A stretch of DNA of 64,000 bases from Rhodospirillaceae bacterium (GCA_016712715.1 JADJQM010000001.1:1943001-2007000); one strand, 5' to 3'. Shown: positions 8,440 to 17,374, counted from the first letter of the stretch. A program made the numbers and translations. Notes: generated from the sequence alone by a model not told the origin.

Positions 8440-9234
8440 ATGACCCAGCTCGACTCCTTGCGATCACCAGCGCGCAGCCCGATGCGCCGTGCCTTGGCGC
8501 GGGCGCTGGATGCCGTGCTGCCGCCGCGCTGTCTGAAATGCGGACTGGTGGTGGCGACGCAAAGCGGCTCGCATGGGAGCGGGCCGCATGGCGCCCTTTG
8601 CCCCGCCTGCTGGCAGGAGTTGAGTTTCCTGGGACCACCCTGCTGCGCCTGCTGTGGCCAGCCGTTCGATTTCGAGATGGGGCCGGGGGCGCTGTGCGGC
8701 GCCTGCACCCAGATGCGACCCGCCTTCGACCGGGCGCGCGCGGTGATGCGCTATGACGAGGCCAGCCGCGATCTCGTCCTCGCCTTCAAGCACGCCGACC
8801 GCACCTCCCTCACCCCCGCCTTCGCCGCCTGGCTGAAACGCGCCGGTGAGGAGCTGCTGGCCGAGACCGATCTGATCGTGCCGGTACCGCTGCACTGGTC
8901 GCGCTTGTTCAGCCGCCGTTATAACCAGGCGGCCCTGCTGGCGGTGGCGCTCGGGGACCTTGCGGGCAAGCCGGTGCTCCCAGATCTGCTCGTCCGGCGG
9001 CGCGCCACGCGGAAACAGGGGCATCTCGGCCGCCTCGCCCGCCAGCGCAATGTGGCTGGGGCCTTTGCCCTTCACCCCGGGCGGGCGTCGGCGCTGGCCG
9101 GGAAACGGGTGCTGCTGATCGACGATGTCATCACCACCGGGGCCACCGTCACCAATTGCGCCAGGGTTCTGCGCCAGGGCGGCGCCGCGGCCATCGACGT
9201 CCTGGCCCTGGCCCGGGTCATCCAGGCCCTTTGA
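8440..9234 (+). CDS. comF: ComF family phosphoribosyltransferase-like protein
   Basis: This 264-residue protein has an N-terminal double zinc ribbon (CLKCG, CPAC, CCACC and CGAC pairs, about residues 30-90). A type I phosphoribosyltransferase domain follows, with the PRPP loop VLLIDDVITTGATVTN near residue 225. ComF proteins take part in DNA uptake in competent bacteria. In non-competent alphaproteobacteria the role is unclear and may involve DNA repair or nucleotide salvage. The ATG at 8440 sits just beyond the 14-bp repeat array. Confidence 0.92.
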   Translation: MTQLDSLRSPARSPMRRALARALDAVLPPRCLKCGLVVATQSGSHGSGPHGALCPACWQELSFLGPPCCACCGQPFDFEMGPGALCGACTQMRPAFDRARAVMRYDEASRDLVLAFKHADRTSLTPAFAAWLKRAGEELLAETDLIVPVPLHWSRLFSRRYNQAALLAVALGDLAGKPVLPDLLVRRRATRKQGHLGRLARQRNVAGAFALHPGRASALAGKRVLLIDDVITTGATVTNCARVLRQGGAAAIDVLALARVIQAL

Positions 9235-9396
9235 GCAGGCCGATGCCACAGAAAAAGTACGTCTTTGCGCGAGGAAAGCTTGCCGAAACGGGGCGCGCAC
9301 CCCCTTGTCAACCCGGCCCTAAAGGCTGACATTACAGGAACCCGGCCGGGCGGGATTTCCCGGGCGGGTTTGGTTATACCTCGGATCGGTGTGTGA

Positions 9397-9660
9397 ATGG
9401 CCAAGGTTGAGATCTACACGACCATGCTGTGCGGATATTGCTACCGCGCCAAGAAGCTGCTGCAGGAGCGCGGGGTCGAGTTTACCGAAATCGACGTGAT
9501 GACGGATGGCAAGCTGCGCGACGAGATGCGCAAGCGTGCCGGCGGCCGGACCTCGGTCCCGCAGATCTTCATCGGCGACACCCATGTCGGCGGCTGCGAC
9601 GATCTCTATGCCCTCGACCAGGCCGGCAAGCTGCAGCCCTTGCTCCACGCCAGCCACTGA
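9397..9660 (+). CDS. grxC: Glutaredoxin 3
   Basis: An 87-residue thioredoxin-fold protein that reduces disulfides with glutathione. The active site is CGYC (residues 12-15) rather than the enterobacterial CPYC. The TSVPQIFIG cis-proline loop and GGCDDLYAL glutathione-binding segment are intact. The ATG follows a 160-bp gap after comF. The comF-grxC-nitrilase order is common in alphaproteobacteria. A glutathione supply gene, gshA, lies 5 kb away. Confidence 0.95.
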   Translation: MAKVEIYTTMLCGYCYRAKKLLQERGVEFTEIDVMTDGKLRDEMRKRAGGRTSVPQIFIGDTHVGGCDDLYALDQAGKLQPLLHASH

Positions 9661-9741
9661 TCCGGCGCCACTGATCCGGAAATTTTCCGCCGCGGCGTGA
9701 CACCGCGCGGCATATGCGACCGACTGAACAGGAGTTTCGCC

Positions 9742-10605
9742 ATGACCGACAGTAAAGCGGCCGTCTTTACCGCTGCCTGTGTGCAGATGAACAGCCAGCG
9801 CGACGTGGCGCCTAACATCGCCGCCGCCAGCGACCTCATCCGCGCCGCCCATGCGCAAGGCGCCAAGCTGATCGTGACGCCGGAAAACACCACCATCCTG
9901 GAACCCGACAAGAAGGCAGCCCTCGCCAAGACGCCGGTCGAGGATGAACATCCCGGCCTCCCCGCCTTCTCCAACCTCGCCAAGGAATTGGGTGTCTGGC
10001 TGGTGATCGGCTCGATGCCGGTCCGGGCGGAGCCGACGCGCATCGCCAACCGGCAATTCGTGTTCAACCCGCAGGGCCAGGTGGTCGCGCGTTATGACAA
10101 GATCCACATGTTCGATGTTGATCTGCCGACCGGCGAAAGCCACCGCGAATCCGCCCAGGTGCGGCCTGGTGTGGAAGCCGTGGTGGCCGACACGCCCTGG
10201 GGCGGGCTTGGCCTCACCATCTGCTACGACGTGCGCTTTGCCTATCTGCACCGGGCGCTTGCGCAGGCAGGCGCCAGCCTGCTGACCGGGCCTGCGGCCT
10301 TCACCGTGCCGACGGGCGAGGCGCATTGGCATGTGCTGCTGCGTGCCCGCGCGATCGAGACCGGCTGCTTCATGCTGGCGGCCGCGCAAACCGGCATCCA
10401 TGCCGATGGCAGAGGCACCTATGGCCATTCGCTGATCATCGATCCCTGGGGCAAGGTGCTGGCCGATGCCGGCACCGATATCGGCGTTGTGACGGCCGAG
10501 ATCGACACCGCCCTTGTCACAAAGGCACGCTATGCCGTGCCGGCGCTGACCCATGACCGCAGCTTCACCAAACCGCAGCCGCGCCTCAGCGCCGCGGGCG
10601 AATAA
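9742..10605 (+). CDS. Carbon-nitrogen hydrolase (Nit1/NitFhit-like omega-amidase family)
   Basis: About 287 residues with the nitrilase-superfamily catalytic triad: Glu48 in TPENTTI, Lys120 in RYDKIHMFD and Cys161 in LTICYDVRF. The closest characterised relatives are Nit proteins that hydrolyse deaminated glutathione or act as omega-amidases. That would fit the neighbouring glutaredoxin. The start at 9742 is preferred over 9697 because AGGAG stands 8 nt upstream and the protein then begins normally (MTDSKAAVFTAACVQMNS). Confidence 0.9.
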   Translation: MTDSKAAVFTAACVQMNSQRDVAPNIAAASDLIRAAHAQGAKLIVTPENTTILEPDKKAALAKTPVEDEHPGLPAFSNLAKELGVWLVIGSMPVRAEPTRIANRQFVFNPQGQVVARYDKIHMFDVDLPTGESHRESAQVRPGVEAVVADTPWGGLGLTICYDVRFAYLHRALAQAGASLLTGPAAFTVPTGEAHWHVLLRARAIETGCFMLAAAQTGIHADGRGTYGHSLIIDPWGKVLADAGTDIGVVTAEIDTALVTKARYAVPALTHDRSFTKPQPRLSAAGE

Positions 10606-10636
10606 CAAACTCAAAAATCAGACAGAGGAGCTTCAC

Positions 10637-11272
10637 ATGAGCCTTCGACTTGGCGATACCGCCCCAGATTTCGAGCAGGATTCGACCGACGGCCGGATCA
10701 AGTTCCATGACTGGATCGGCAATTCCTGGGCCATTCTGTTTTCTCACCCCAAGGACTTCACCCCGGTCTGCACCACCGAGCTTGGTGAAGTGGCGCGCCT
10801 GAAGCCGGAATTCGACAAGCGCAACACCAAGGTGATCGGCCTGTCGGTCGATGGCTTGAAGGAGCATCAGGGCTGGGTCGGCGACATCAAGGAAACCCAG
10901 GGCCATGCGCTCAATTTCCCGCTGCTGGCCGATGCCGACCGCAAGGTGTCTGAACTTTACGACATGATCCACCCGAACATGGACGCGACCGCCACCGTGC
11001 GCTCGGTCTTCATCATCGGCCCGGACAAGAAGGTGAAGCTGCAGATCACCTATCCAATGAGCACGGGGCGCAATTTCGACGAGATCCTGCGCGTGCTCGA
11101 CTCCTTGCAGCTCACCGCGAACTTCAAGGTGGCGACGCCGGTCAACTGGCGCGATGGGCACGATTGCATCATCCCGCCCAGCATCTCCGACGCCGATGCC
11201 GACAAGCTGTTCCCCAAGGGCTACAAGAAGATCAAGCCGTATCTCCGCGTGACGCCGCAGCCGAACAAGTAA
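10637..11272 (+). CDS. 1-Cys peroxiredoxin (Prx6 class)
   Basis: A 211-residue thiol peroxidase. The peroxidatic cysteine is Cys45 in the HPKDFTPVCTTELG motif, and the long C-terminal part beginning near TPVNWRDGHDCIIPP marks the Prx6 group. It should reduce hydrogen peroxide and alkyl hydroperoxides with an external thiol. GAGGAG precedes the ATG at 10637, so the longer frame from 10553 is rejected. It follows the nitrilase gene after 31 nt and ends at a clear intrinsic terminator. Confidence 0.94.
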   Translation: MSLRLGDTAPDFEQDSTDGRIKFHDWIGNSWAILFSHPKDFTPVCTTELGEVARLKPEFDKRNTKVIGLSVDGLKEHQGWVGDIKETQGHALNFPLLADADRKVSELYDMIHPNMDATATVRSVFIIGPDKKVKLQITYPMSTGRNFDEILRVLDSLQLTANFKVATPVNWRDGHDCIIPPSISDADADKLFPKGYKKIKPYLRVTPQPNK

Positions 11273-11288
11273 CGCGGCACCGCCAACG

Positions 11289-11322
11289 AAAAGCCCCGTA
11301 GGAAACTGCGGGGCTTTTTTTT
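11289..11322 (+). terminator. Intrinsic terminator after the peroxiredoxin gene
   Basis: AAAAGCCCCG pairs with CGGGGCTTTT around a 10-nt loop and runs into eight T residues. It begins 16 nt after the peroxiredoxin stop codon. Confidence 0.92.
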
Positions 11323-11351
11323 GATGCTACAGACAGAATCTGCCCGACGTG

Positions 11352-11388
11352 ACCTCCACCCTCTCCCCTCGCGGGAGAGGGTGGAGGT
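11352..11388. repeat. Perfect 16-bp inverted repeat, probable terminator of the MOSC gene
   Basis: ACCTCCACCCTCTCCC (11352-11367) and its exact complement (11373-11388) flank a 5-nt loop. It lies 13 nt beyond the stop of the minus-strand MOSC gene. Its CACCCTCTCCC core resembles one arm of the larger palindromic elements elsewhere in the window, so it may be a shortened relative. Confidence 0.85.
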
Positions 11389-11401
11389 GCCGATGGCAAT
11401 G

Positions 11402-12124
11402 CTATGCGCGCGCAATCTTCGCCACATCCCCCACCTTCACCACACCCTGGCCGACCACCGAACCATACACGCCGGCCACTGTCTTGTTGAGCGCGGTCGC
11501 CTGCAGGATGCCGGGATCGCTCGGCAGATCCCCTTGCGCGCGGGTGGTGAGCGCGCAGCGTTTGCAGACGTCGTTGATGTCGAAGCTGGCGCCACCCAGG
11601 CTGAGCTTGTGGCCGAGCCACTCCTGTTCCAAGAAGCCGACCTCATCGCCGCAATCAAGATAGGTATTCGGGCGGAAGCGGGCCGGCACGAATATGCCGG
11701 ATTCATGATTCTGGTGCAGCCGCTTCAAAGTGGCACTGGTGAGCAGATGGCAATGACTGTGCTCGAACAACAGCGGCACGCGCTTGCCGTCATTGCGCAC
11801 GAAGGCCGCGTCCATGCCGAGCCGATCGCTGATCGCCTTGTCGAGAGCTGGATCGTCGTTGCGCAGGATGGTGCCGTCGCCGAAATCCAGCTCGACCAGG
11901 GGCAGATCGGCGCCCGCCTGCGGTTCGGCCAGATAACGCGCGCGCCAGCTGAACATGTCGCGATAGTGCTTCTTGGCGCCGCTGACATGGGCAACGACGC
12001 CCAATTCCAGATCGGCAATGGCAAAGGCACGGTCGCCTTGGATGCCCTTGGGGCCAAACGTCACGGCAGCGAGTTCCTCGCCCTGCACGCTTTGCACCGG
12101 ATAACGATAGAGACCCGCAACCAT
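11402..12124 (-). CDS. MOSC-domain protein
   Basis: About 240 residues. An N-terminal beta-barrel begins GLYRYPVQSVQGEEL, and a MOSC domain has FRPNTYLDC and the cysteine-containing DVCKRCALTTRAQGDLP motif. The family includes molybdenum-cofactor sulfurases and mARC amidoxime reductases, so a molybdenum- or sulfur-carrier role is likely, with substrate unknown. I place the start at the ATG at 12124, where the family opening MVAGLYRYPVQS begins. An upstream ATG at 12166 is in frame but overlaps the preceding gene. The gap from that gene is then 11 nt. Confidence 0.85.
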   Translation of the reverse strand: MVAGLYRYPVQSVQGEELAAVTFGPKGIQGDRAFAIADLELGVVAHVSGAKKHYRDMFSWRARYLAEPQAGADLPLVELDFGDGTILRNDDPALDKAISDRLGMDAAFVRNDGKRVPLLFEHSHCHLLTSATLKRLHQNHESGIFVPARFRPNTYLDCGDEVGFLEQEWLGHKLSLGGASFDINDVCKRCALTTRAQGDLPSDPGILQATALNKTVAGVYGSVVGQGVVKVGDVAKIARA

Positions 12125-12135
12125 TGCCGACTTCG

Positions 12136-12795
12136 TCAAGATTCCGCTCCGCTTGAAATGCGCCACACCAATGTCAACCGCATGTCCTTGTCCTCGAGCT
12201 CGACCGAAGTCGGCACCTGGTAGCGCGCCATTTCGACCAGATGACGGCGTGGCAGATAGGCCCGCCCCGGATCACCCATGAGGATGGTGACACCCGCATC
12301 TGCCAAGGCCTCGAACCAGGCGAAGACGCGTTCAGCCATCGGCCGTTCGTAGCATACGTCGCCGGCCAGCACGATATCGAAACCAAGATCAACCCGCCCC
12401 ACCAGATCCTCGATCACGATCTCGACCTTGGCCTTGTTGAGCCGGGCATTGAGGGCGATGGCCGCCACGGCGAAGTCGTCGATCTCGGCAGCGGTCACAT
12501 GCGCTGCCTTCATCCTGGCGGCGGCAATGCCGGAGATGCCGCTGCCAGCGGCAAAATCAAGCACACGCTTGCCCTTCACCCATTCCGGATGATCGATCAG
12601 GAACCGGGTCAGCGCCTGGCCACCCGGCCAGCAGAAGGCCCAATAGGGTGGCGGCATGCCGTAATTGTCGAGTTCGGTCTGGGTCGCGCGCCAGATCGGG
12701 CTGATCTCGGTCGCGAGATGGAGTTTGAGCTCCGGCACCAGGCTGGGCCGGGCGATTTTGGTCTGGGCGCGGATGAAAGCCTGTGGGTCGCTCAC
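12136..12795 (-). CDS. Class I methyltransferase, nicotinamide N-methyltransferase/ETFB lysine methyltransferase-like
   Basis: About 219 residues. The SAM-binding motif VLDFAAGSGISGIAAARM is followed by VTAAEID and the post-motif DIVLAGDVCYE. This pattern, with the MPPPYWAFCWPGGQALTRF region upstream, matches a group that includes protein lysine methyltransferases acting on electron-transfer flavoprotein beta. The likely start is GTG at 12793-12795, which overlaps the ubiA stop by 4 nt, so the two genes should be translationally coupled. Confidence 0.8.
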   Translation of the reverse strand: MSDPQAFIRAQTKIARPSLVPELKLHLATEISPIWRATQTELDNYGMPPPYWAFCWPGGQALTRFLIDHPEWVKGKRVLDFAAGSGISGIAAARMKAAHVTAAEIDDFAVAAIALNARLNKAKVEIVIEDLVGRVDLGFDIVLAGDVCYERPMAERVFAWFEALADAGVTILMGDPGRAYLPRRHLVEMARYQVPTSVELEDKDMRLTLVWRISSGAES

Positions 12796-13703
12796 CCCAT
12801 GAGCCGATCGAGGACGATGCCTAAGAACAGGATCCAACCGATGAAGCGGTTGCTGCGGAACTTGGTGAGGCAATCCTTCGCGTCGTCGAGATCCACATCA
12901 TAGGTCTGCCACAGCATATGCAGCAGGACCGCCACCAGGGCGACAAGCGCGATGAGCCCGGTGCCGGCCAGGAGCAGGGACGTCGCAAAACAGCCGATCG
13001 CGAGCATCGCGAACACCACCAGCCAGGGCTTGGTCTTCGCCCCCAGCTTCAGCGCTGTCGATTTGATGCCGATGAGGGCGTCGTCGACCTTGTCCTGGTG
13101 CGCATAGATCGTGTCGTAGAATAATGTCCAGCTGATGCCGCCGAGATAGAGCCAGACCGGTGCCGGATCCAACGCGCCGCGATCGGCGGCCCAGCCCAGC
13201 AATGCTCCCCAATTGAAGGTGAGGCCGAGGAAGGCCTGCGGCCACCAGGTAATGCGCTTCATGAAGGGATAGGCCGCGACCAGGATCAGGGAGGCCGCCC
13301 CCAGCAGAATGGAAAAGAACGGGAACTGCACCAGGATAAGGAGCCCCACCGCCAGCAGCAGCGCGAGGAACATCAGCGCCTGCAACAGCGACAAGGCGCC
13401 CGAGGCCAGCGGCCGGTTGGCGGTCCGCGCCACCTTGGCGTCGAAATCCCGATCGACGATATCATTGACCGTGCAGCCGGCGCCACGCATCACCACGGCG
13501 CCCAGGGCAAACAGCACCAGCATCTTGATGTCGGGAAGGCCACCCGGGGGTGCCGCCAGCGCCAGGGACCACCAGCAGGGAAAGAGCAGCAGCCAGGTGC
13601 CGATCGGCCGGTCGAGCCGCGCCAGGCGCAGATAGGGGCGCAAGCCCGCCGGCAGGTGGCGGTCGATCCAATCGCCGGCTTGAATGTCGCTGGCCTCGCT
13701 CAT
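12792..13703 (-). CDS. ubiA: 4-hydroxybenzoate polyprenyltransferase UbiA
   Basis: An integral membrane prenyltransferase of about 303 residues that attaches the polyprenyl chain to 4-hydroxybenzoate in ubiquinone synthesis. Both Asp-rich diphosphate/magnesium motifs are present: NDIVDRDFD and YDTIYAHQDKVDD. About eight hydrophobic segments surround them. The start at 13703 (MSEASDIQAGDW) is preferred; a longer frame begins at 13781 but overlaps the divergent rsmE start. It is divergent from rsmE and overlaps the methyltransferase gene downstream. Confidence 0.95.
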   Translation of the reverse strand: MSEASDIQAGDWIDRHLPAGLRPYLRLARLDRPIGTWLLLFPCWWSLALAAPPGGLPDIKMLVLFALGAVVMRGAGCTVNDIVDRDFDAKVARTANRPLASGALSLLQALMFLALLLAVGLLILVQFPFFSILLGAASLILVAAYPFMKRITWWPQAFLGLTFNWGALLGWAADRGALDPAPVWLYLGGISWTLFYDTIYAHQDKVDDALIGIKSTALKLGAKTKPWLVVFAMLAIGCFATSLLLAGTGLIALVALVAVLLHMLWQTYDVDLDDAKDCLTKFRSNRFIGWILFLGIVLDRLMG

Positions 13704-13779
13704 AACGTCGTCATGTCCGTCATTTAGGGTTAGGCTCACGCCCGCGACCATAGTCACCACGCAAGAATCGCTCAAGAAC

Positions 13780-14562
13780 ATGATCCCACGCCTTTACGTG
13801 CCCGTCGAACTGAAACCCGGCCTCGTCTTCCCGGCCGCCGAGCGCGCGGCGCATTACCTGCGCAACGTGATGCGGCGGAGCGTCGGCGATCCGATCATCC
13901 TCTTCAACGGCCGCGACGGCGAATTCGCGGCCGAGATCACCGAGGTGTCGAAGCGCGCGGTGGAAGTGCGGGTGGGCGCCTTGCGCCGGCCGCAGATGGG
14001 CGTCCCGGATGTGTGGCTGTGCTTTGCGCCGCTGAAGAAGGACGCGGTCGATTTCCTGGTCGAAAAGGCGACCGAATTGGGCGCGGCGGCCTTTCAGCCG
14101 GTCATCACCCAGCACACGACCTCGACCCGGCTCAATCTGGAGCGCCTCGCCGCCAACGCGATCGAAGCCGCCGAACAGACCGAACGCCTGACCTTGCCGG
14201 AGATCCGGCAGCCCTTGCCGCTCCGCGACATGATCGCGCAATGGGCCCCCCATCGGCGGATCATCCTCTGCGCCGAGGCCGGTCCGGCGGCACCGATTGC
14301 GACAGCGTTATCAGAGCTACAGCCATCCGTGAGTATTTCTAACGCATGGGCAATAGTTTGCGGGCCAGAAGGGGGGTTTGCACGTTCCGAGCTTGACCTC
14401 CTCTCAAATCTGCCATTTGTTACCCCCGTTGGCCTGGGACCCAGAATCCTGCGTGCCGACACCGCGGCGCTCACAGCGCTGGCGGTCTTTCAAAGCATCC
14501 TGGGCGACGGCGCCCTGCGGCCACCGGCACCTCTTGTGCCGATCGGCCAATTGCCGGCCTGA
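13780..14562 (+). CDS. rsmE: 16S rRNA m3U1498 methyltransferase RsmE
   Basis: This SPOUT-class enzyme methylates N3 of U1498 in 16S rRNA. The N-terminal PUA-like part begins MIPRLYVPVELKPG. The trefoil-knot SAM site is seen in IVCGPEGGFARSELDLLSN and the LGPRILRADTAALTAL segment. The start at 13780 gives 260 residues; the longer frame from 13684 runs into the ubiA promoter side. Codons at about 14305-14420 are unlike the rest: TTA, CTA, ATA and AGT appear and G+C drops locally, though the protein motifs there are intact. Confidence 0.93.
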   Translation: MIPRLYVPVELKPGLVFPAAERAAHYLRNVMRRSVGDPIILFNGRDGEFAAEITEVSKRAVEVRVGALRRPQMGVPDVWLCFAPLKKDAVDFLVEKATELGAAAFQPVITQHTTSTRLNLERLAANAIEAAEQTERLTLPEIRQPLPLRDMIAQWAPHRRIILCAEAGPAAPIATALSELQPSVSISNAWAIVCGPEGGFARSELDLLSNLPFVTPVGLGPRILRADTAALTALAVFQSILGDGALRPPAPLVPIGQLPA

Positions 14563-14588
14563 GGAACGTCGTACTGAGGGGATATATC

Positions 14589-15953
14589 GTGTCAGCACCG
14601 CCCAAATCGCGCGGCGAGCCAGTGACGGCAAAGCGCCAGCTCGTCGACTACATCGCCGAAGGCAACAAGCCCAAGGCGGATTGGCGCATCGGCACCGAGC
14701 ACGAGAAGTTCGTCTATGACCTGAAATCGCTGCGCCGCGTCAGCTATGACGCACCCAATGGCATCGGCGCGCTGCTCCAGGGTCTCATCCGCTATGGCTG
14801 GGAGCCCATCGAGGAGAACGGCAAGATCATCGCCATGTCGCAGAACGGCGAGAGCATCACGCTGGAACCGGGTGGTCAGTTCGAACTGTCAGGCGCCCCC
14901 TTGCGCACGATTCACGAGACCTGTCGTGAGGTCGGCCAGCATCTGAAGCAGGTGAAGACCATCTCAGAGGAATTGGGGATCGGCGTGCTGGGCATGGGCT
15001 TCGATCCGAAATGGTCGCGCGCCGACACCCCCTGGATGCCCAAGGGCCGCTACAAGATCATGGGCGATTACATGCCCAAGGTCGGCAAGCTCGGTCTCGA
15101 CATGATGCTGCGCACCTGTACCGTGCAGGTCAATCTCGACTACTCCTCCGAAGCCGACATGGTGAAGAAGTTCCGCACGTCGCTGGCCTTGCAGCCGATC
15201 GCGACCGCGCTCTTTGCCGATTCACCTTTCACCGAGGGCAAGCCCAACGGGTTCCTCTCCTATCGCAGCCATATCTGGACCGATACCGACGCGGACCGCT
15301 GCGGCATCCTGCCCTTCGTGTTCGAAGAGGGCATGAGTTTCGAGCGTTATGTCGATTACATGCTCGATGTGCCGATGTATTTCGTCTATCGCGACGGCAA
15401 GTATATCGACGCCTCGGGCCAGTCGTTCCGCGATTTCCTGAACGGCAAATTGCCGGCGGCACCGGGCGAAATTCCCACCACCGGCGATTGGGCGGATCAC
15501 ATGACCACCGCCTTCCCCGAAGTGCGGCTGAAGAAGTTCCTGGAGATGCGCGGCGCCGATGGCGGTCCGTGGGAGCGGCTCTGCGCGCTCCCTGCTTTGT
15601 GGGTCGGCCTCATCTACGACCAGACGGCCCTCGATGCCGCCTGGGACCTGGTCAAGGATTGGACCATCGCCGAGCATGAACAGTTGCGCGCCGACGTGCC
15701 GCGCCTTGCCTTGAAGACGCCGTTCCGCGGCCGCACCGTCCGCGATATCGCGTTGGAGGTGCTGGCCATTGCGCGAGCCGGCCTGCAGCAGCGCGGCGCC
15801 ACCGACCTCGGCGGCATGGACGAATCCGGTTTCCTCAACCCGCTGCAGATCATCGCCGACAGCGGCAAGACCCCGGCCGAGCTGAAGCTCGACCTCTATC
15901 ACGGCAAATGGGGCGGCAGCGTCGACCCGGTCTATTCGGAGTTTGCGTACTAA
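14589..15953 (+). CDS. gshA: Glutamate--cysteine ligase (plant/alphaproteobacterial type)
   Basis: This 454-residue ATP-dependent ligase makes gamma-glutamylcysteine, the first step of glutathione synthesis. It belongs to the GCS2-like group shared with plants, shown by DWRIGTEHEKFVYD near the N-terminus, ITLEPGGQFELSGAP and the MLRTCTVQVNLDYSSEADM segment. The start is a GTG at 14589 preceded by GAGGGG. It follows rsmE after 26 nt. Copy A of the palindromic element begins 3 nt after its stop codon. Confidence 0.96.
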   Translation: MSAPPKSRGEPVTAKRQLVDYIAEGNKPKADWRIGTEHEKFVYDLKSLRRVSYDAPNGIGALLQGLIRYGWEPIEENGKIIAMSQNGESITLEPGGQFELSGAPLRTIHETCREVGQHLKQVKTISEELGIGVLGMGFDPKWSRADTPWMPKGRYKIMGDYMPKVGKLGLDMMLRTCTVQVNLDYSSEADMVKKFRTSLALQPIATALFADSPFTEGKPNGFLSYRSHIWTDTDADRCGILPFVFEEGMSFERYVDYMLDVPMYFVYRDGKYIDASGQSFRDFLNGKLPAAPGEIPTTGDWADHMTTAFPEVRLKKFLEMRGADGGPWERLCALPALWVGLIYDQTALDAAWDLVKDWTIAEHEQLRADVPRLALKTPFRGRTVRDIALEVLAIARAGLQQRGATDLGGMDESGFLNPLQIIADSGKTPAELKLDLYHGKWGGSVDPVYSEFAY

Positions 15954-15956
15954 ACA

Positions 15957-16058
15957 CCCCTCACCCCGGCCCTCTCCCCGCAAGCGGGGCGAGGGAGTTT
16001 CGAGCGAGACCGGCCTTGAGCCCCTCGCCCCTCTGGTGAGAGCGGTTGGGGTGAGGGG
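15957..16058 (+). repeat. Palindromic intergenic element, copy A
   Basis: A 102-bp element bounded by CCCCTCACCCC and GGGGTGAGGGG, which can pair as an outer stem. Two inner hairpins are CCCTCTCCCCGCAAGC/GGGGCGAGGG and a weaker CCCCTCGCCCC arm, separated by GTTTCGAGCGAG. It starts 3 nt after the gshA stop, in the same direction as the gene. The other copies are at 17266, 31361, 38464, 42330 and 54966. Confidence 0.9.
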
Positions 16059-16087
16059 CGGGGCGCTCGCTCAAAGGAGACTCAAAC

Positions 16088-16720
16088 ATGTTCGATCCCG
16101 TTCAGCTGATGATCTTCCTGGTGGCGGCGACGGCGCTCGCCGTCACGCCGGGACCCGGCATGCTCTATGTCGCCGCACGCTCCATCTCCGGCGGTCGCGC
16201 CGAGGGACTTGCCTCCAGCTTCGGGACGGCGCTGGGCGGCTTCGTGCATGTCATCGGCGGCGCCATCGGCGTCACCGCCATCCTGATGGCCAGCGCCAAC
16301 ATCTTCACGGCGCTGAAACTGGTGGGCGCCATCTACCTGGTCTGGCTGGGCATTCGCACCTGGCGCCAGGCGGGGTTCGATCTCTCCAATATCGAGGTGA
16401 AGTCGGCGGGCTGCCGGCGCGCCTTCGTAGAAGGCATCTTCGTCGAAATGTTCAACCCGAAGACCGCCGCCTTCTTCCTGGCTTTCGTGACGCAGTTCGT
16501 CGATCCAACGCGGGGCAATGTGGCGGTGCAGTTCATCATCCTCGGCGCCATGTCGGTGACGCTCAACACCACGCCCGACATCGTCATCGCCGTCTTCGCC
16601 GGCAGGATCCGGCGCAGCCTGCTGTCGCGGCCGCATTGGATGAAACGCGCCCAGCGCGCCTCCGGTGCCCTGATGTGCAGTCTCGGCGTGGCCCTCGCCT
16701 TCGCGCGCCGGCCGGTGTGA
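16088..16720 (+). CDS. LysE/RhtB family amino acid exporter
   Basis: A 210-residue inner-membrane protein with about six hydrophobic helices and the LysE-family signature region AVTPGPGMLYVAARSI near the N-terminus. FVEMFNPKTAAFFLAF in the middle is also typical. Members export amino acids such as homoserine, threonine or lysine, or related compounds, by proton exchange. The substrate is not predictable. A Shine-Dalgarno (AAAGGAGA) precedes the ATG. It follows gshA after palindromic element A. Confidence 0.9.
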   Translation: MFDPVQLMIFLVAATALAVTPGPGMLYVAARSISGGRAEGLASSFGTALGGFVHVIGGAIGVTAILMASANIFTALKLVGAIYLVWLGIRTWRQAGFDLSNIEVKSAGCRRAFVEGIFVEMFNPKTAAFFLAFVTQFVDPTRGNVAVQFIILGAMSVTLNTTPDIVIAVFAGRIRRSLLSRPHWMKRAQRASGALMCSLGVALAFARRPV

Positions 16721-16800
16721 GCGAAACGGACGAATCGCTACCATTTATTAACCATTTCGCCGCACTCTGAGGACCTTGTTATCAATGGTTGCAGAGCCGC

Positions 16801-17247
16801 ATGTTCGACAGTTCGCAGACGAAGAAGACCCGCGTCAAAATTCTGATGCGGGTCGAGCTGGATGATGGGATCGAGCGGCTGATGGCGCTGTTCGTGGCGC
16901 CCAACACGCGCGTCAGCGACACGCTCAACGACAATCGCCAGTTCCTGCCTTTTGAGACCGCCGACGGCACCACCGAGATCATCCGCAAGGACGCGATCCG
17001 CCGCATCGTGCCGATGGAAAGCACGACCAAGCCCAGCCGCGGCCCCTACGAAATTCTGGGTGTCAGCGAGACGGCATCCGATGCCGAGATCAAGGCTGCC
17101 TATCACAAGGCGATAACACCCGTGCATCCCGACAGTATCCAGGCGCTGAACCTGCCGCCGGATTTTATCCAGCTAGCCAACCGCATGGCGGCACAGGCCA
17201 ATGAAGCCTATGCAAAGATCAAGAAGCTGCGCGGCAAAGAGGATTAG
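16801..17247 (+). CDS. J-domain protein with an unusual N-terminal region
   Basis: A 148-residue protein with a J-domain at its C-terminal end (about residues 81-145): GPYEILGVSETASDAEIKAA then the diagnostic HPD triad at 109-111. It should stimulate the ATPase of a DnaK partner. The first 75 residues (VKILMRVELDDGIERLMALF and on) do not match a DnaJ zinc or client domain that I recognise; they read like a small beta-rich domain. I prefer the ATG at 16801; a TTG at 16789 is in frame. No Shine-Dalgarno is obvious. Confidence 0.82.
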   Translation: MFDSSQTKKTRVKILMRVELDDGIERLMALFVAPNTRVSDTLNDNRQFLPFETADGTTEIIRKDAIRRIVPMESTTKPSRGPYEILGVSETASDAEIKAAYHKAITPVHPDSIQALNLPPDFIQLANRMAAQANEAYAKIKKLRGKED

Positions 17248-17265
17248 TTTCTAAATTCGCGAGAA

Positions 17266-17371
17266 CCCCTCACCCCACCCCCTCTCCCCATTTCACGGGG
17301 CGAGGGGCTTTAGAGCGAACTCGTTCAAAACTCCCTCGCCCCGCTTGCGGGGAGAGGGTCGGGGTGAGGGG
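17266..17371 (-). repeat. Palindromic intergenic element, copy B
   Basis: A 106-bp copy bounded by CCCCTCACCCC and GGGGTGAGGGG. By its internal GCAAGC arm it is in minus orientation. It lies between convergent genes and begins 3 nt from the stop codon of the minus-strand VWA gene. Confidence 0.9.
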
Positions 17372-17374
17372 TGC

